5,122 bases of DNA, from positions 1 through 5,122 of the forward strand of contig JABJCZ010000030.1 of assembly GCA_018668475.1 (NCBI GenBank). Reading direction: 5' to 3'. Below are positions 4,999 to 5,122 of the stretch, one piece after another (positions within the stretch are counted from its first letter, which is position 1; each line of letters begins with the position of its first letter). Source of the DNA: Alphaproteobacteria bacterium (GTDB taxonomy: Bacteria; Pseudomonadota; Alphaproteobacteria; UBA828). Both the position numbers and the translations under genes were made by a program. The notes under the pieces were generated by a model, which was not told the origin of the DNA, did no database searches, and was given only the letters and a program-made list of their open reading frames with translations.

Positions 4999-5122
4999 TG
5001 GAACGCCGTTGCCAGACCGGCAGAAGTCAACCCGGCCCGGCGTACATGCACTCGGCAGTACTTTCCAAGGACCTCCCCATAAAAATATAAGGCATTGATT
5101 TAAAATCATTTTAATAGTTGGC
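4999..5122. other. Non-coding right end with an AT-rich edge
   Basis: No gene is supported after the dehydrogenase. Up to about 5078 the composition is like the rest of the window, with a minor 4 bp inverted repeat TGCC/GGCA (5010-5022). From about 5079 to 5122 it becomes mostly A and T, which suggests a promoter or other regulatory region for a gene outside the window, or the edge of a compositionally different segment. The window ends before this can be decided. Confidence 0.5.
5096..5112. repeat. 13 bp AT-rich palindrome followed by a T run
   Basis: TGATTT (5096-5101) and AAATCA (5103-5108) are a perfect inverted repeat around one A. Four T residues follow (5109-5112). The stem is too AT-rich to be a good intrinsic terminator. 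It may be an operator half of the next, unseen gene, or simply part of the AT-rich tract. Confidence 0.3.

Noticed and set aside
4860..5051. Minus-strand 63 aa frame near the right end
   Set aside because: It lies mainly antisense to the dehydrogenase C-terminus, is Arg/Ala-rich, and has no family resemblance.
1..5122. Mobile element, CRISPR, toxin-antitoxin or defence system
   Set aside because: No transposase or integrase, no repeat-spacer pattern, and no small gene pair were found; every sizable gene belongs to a known housekeeping or regulatory family.

Overview
The window looks like ordinary chromosomal DNA from an alphaproteobacterium with moderately high G+C. Three lines of evidence point there. 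The L33 protein has the alphaproteobacterial form without zinc cysteines. A PleD-type REC-REC-GGDEF regulator begins with the same MSARILVVDD as Caulobacter PleD, as I remember that protein. There is also an EipB/DUF1849 envelope protein, a family known essentially from this class. I cannot name a genus.

Layout, left to right. (1) A small conserved-looking protein of unknown function (34-300, +), whose frame stays open to the left edge. (2) rpmG for ribosomal protein L33 (367-534, +), with its own sigma70-like promoter whose -35 box overlaps the stop codon of the previous gene. (3) pleD (541-1989, -), convergent with rpmG and only 6 bp from it. (4) A 221 bp divergent intergenic region. (5) A ROK-family sugar kinase very close to Mak fructokinase (2211-3125, +). 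(6) eipB (3122-3940, -), convergent with mak, the two stop codons overlapping in one CTAG. (7) An 85 bp divergent region with a candidate promoter and a small palindrome. (8) A D-2-hydroxyacid dehydrogenase of the glyoxylate/hydroxypyruvate reductase type (4026-4991, +). (9) 131 bp without a gene, whose last ~44 bp turn sharply AT-rich.

Strands alternate at every protein gene after rpmG, so pleD, mak, eipB and the dehydrogenase are each probably separate transcription units. PleD makes cyclic di-GMP for cell-cycle and polar development. EipB keeps the periplasm and envelope intact. Mak feeds fructose into glycolysis. The dehydrogenase reduces glyoxylate or hydroxypyruvate. I see no functional system joining them.

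I found no tRNA, rRNA, CRISPR array, insertion sequence, integrase, toxin-antitoxin pair or defence gene, and nothing that supports an undescribed system. The points most worth a second look are pleD without divK immediately upstream, the very compact convergent junctions, the small unknown protein, and the AT-rich right edge.
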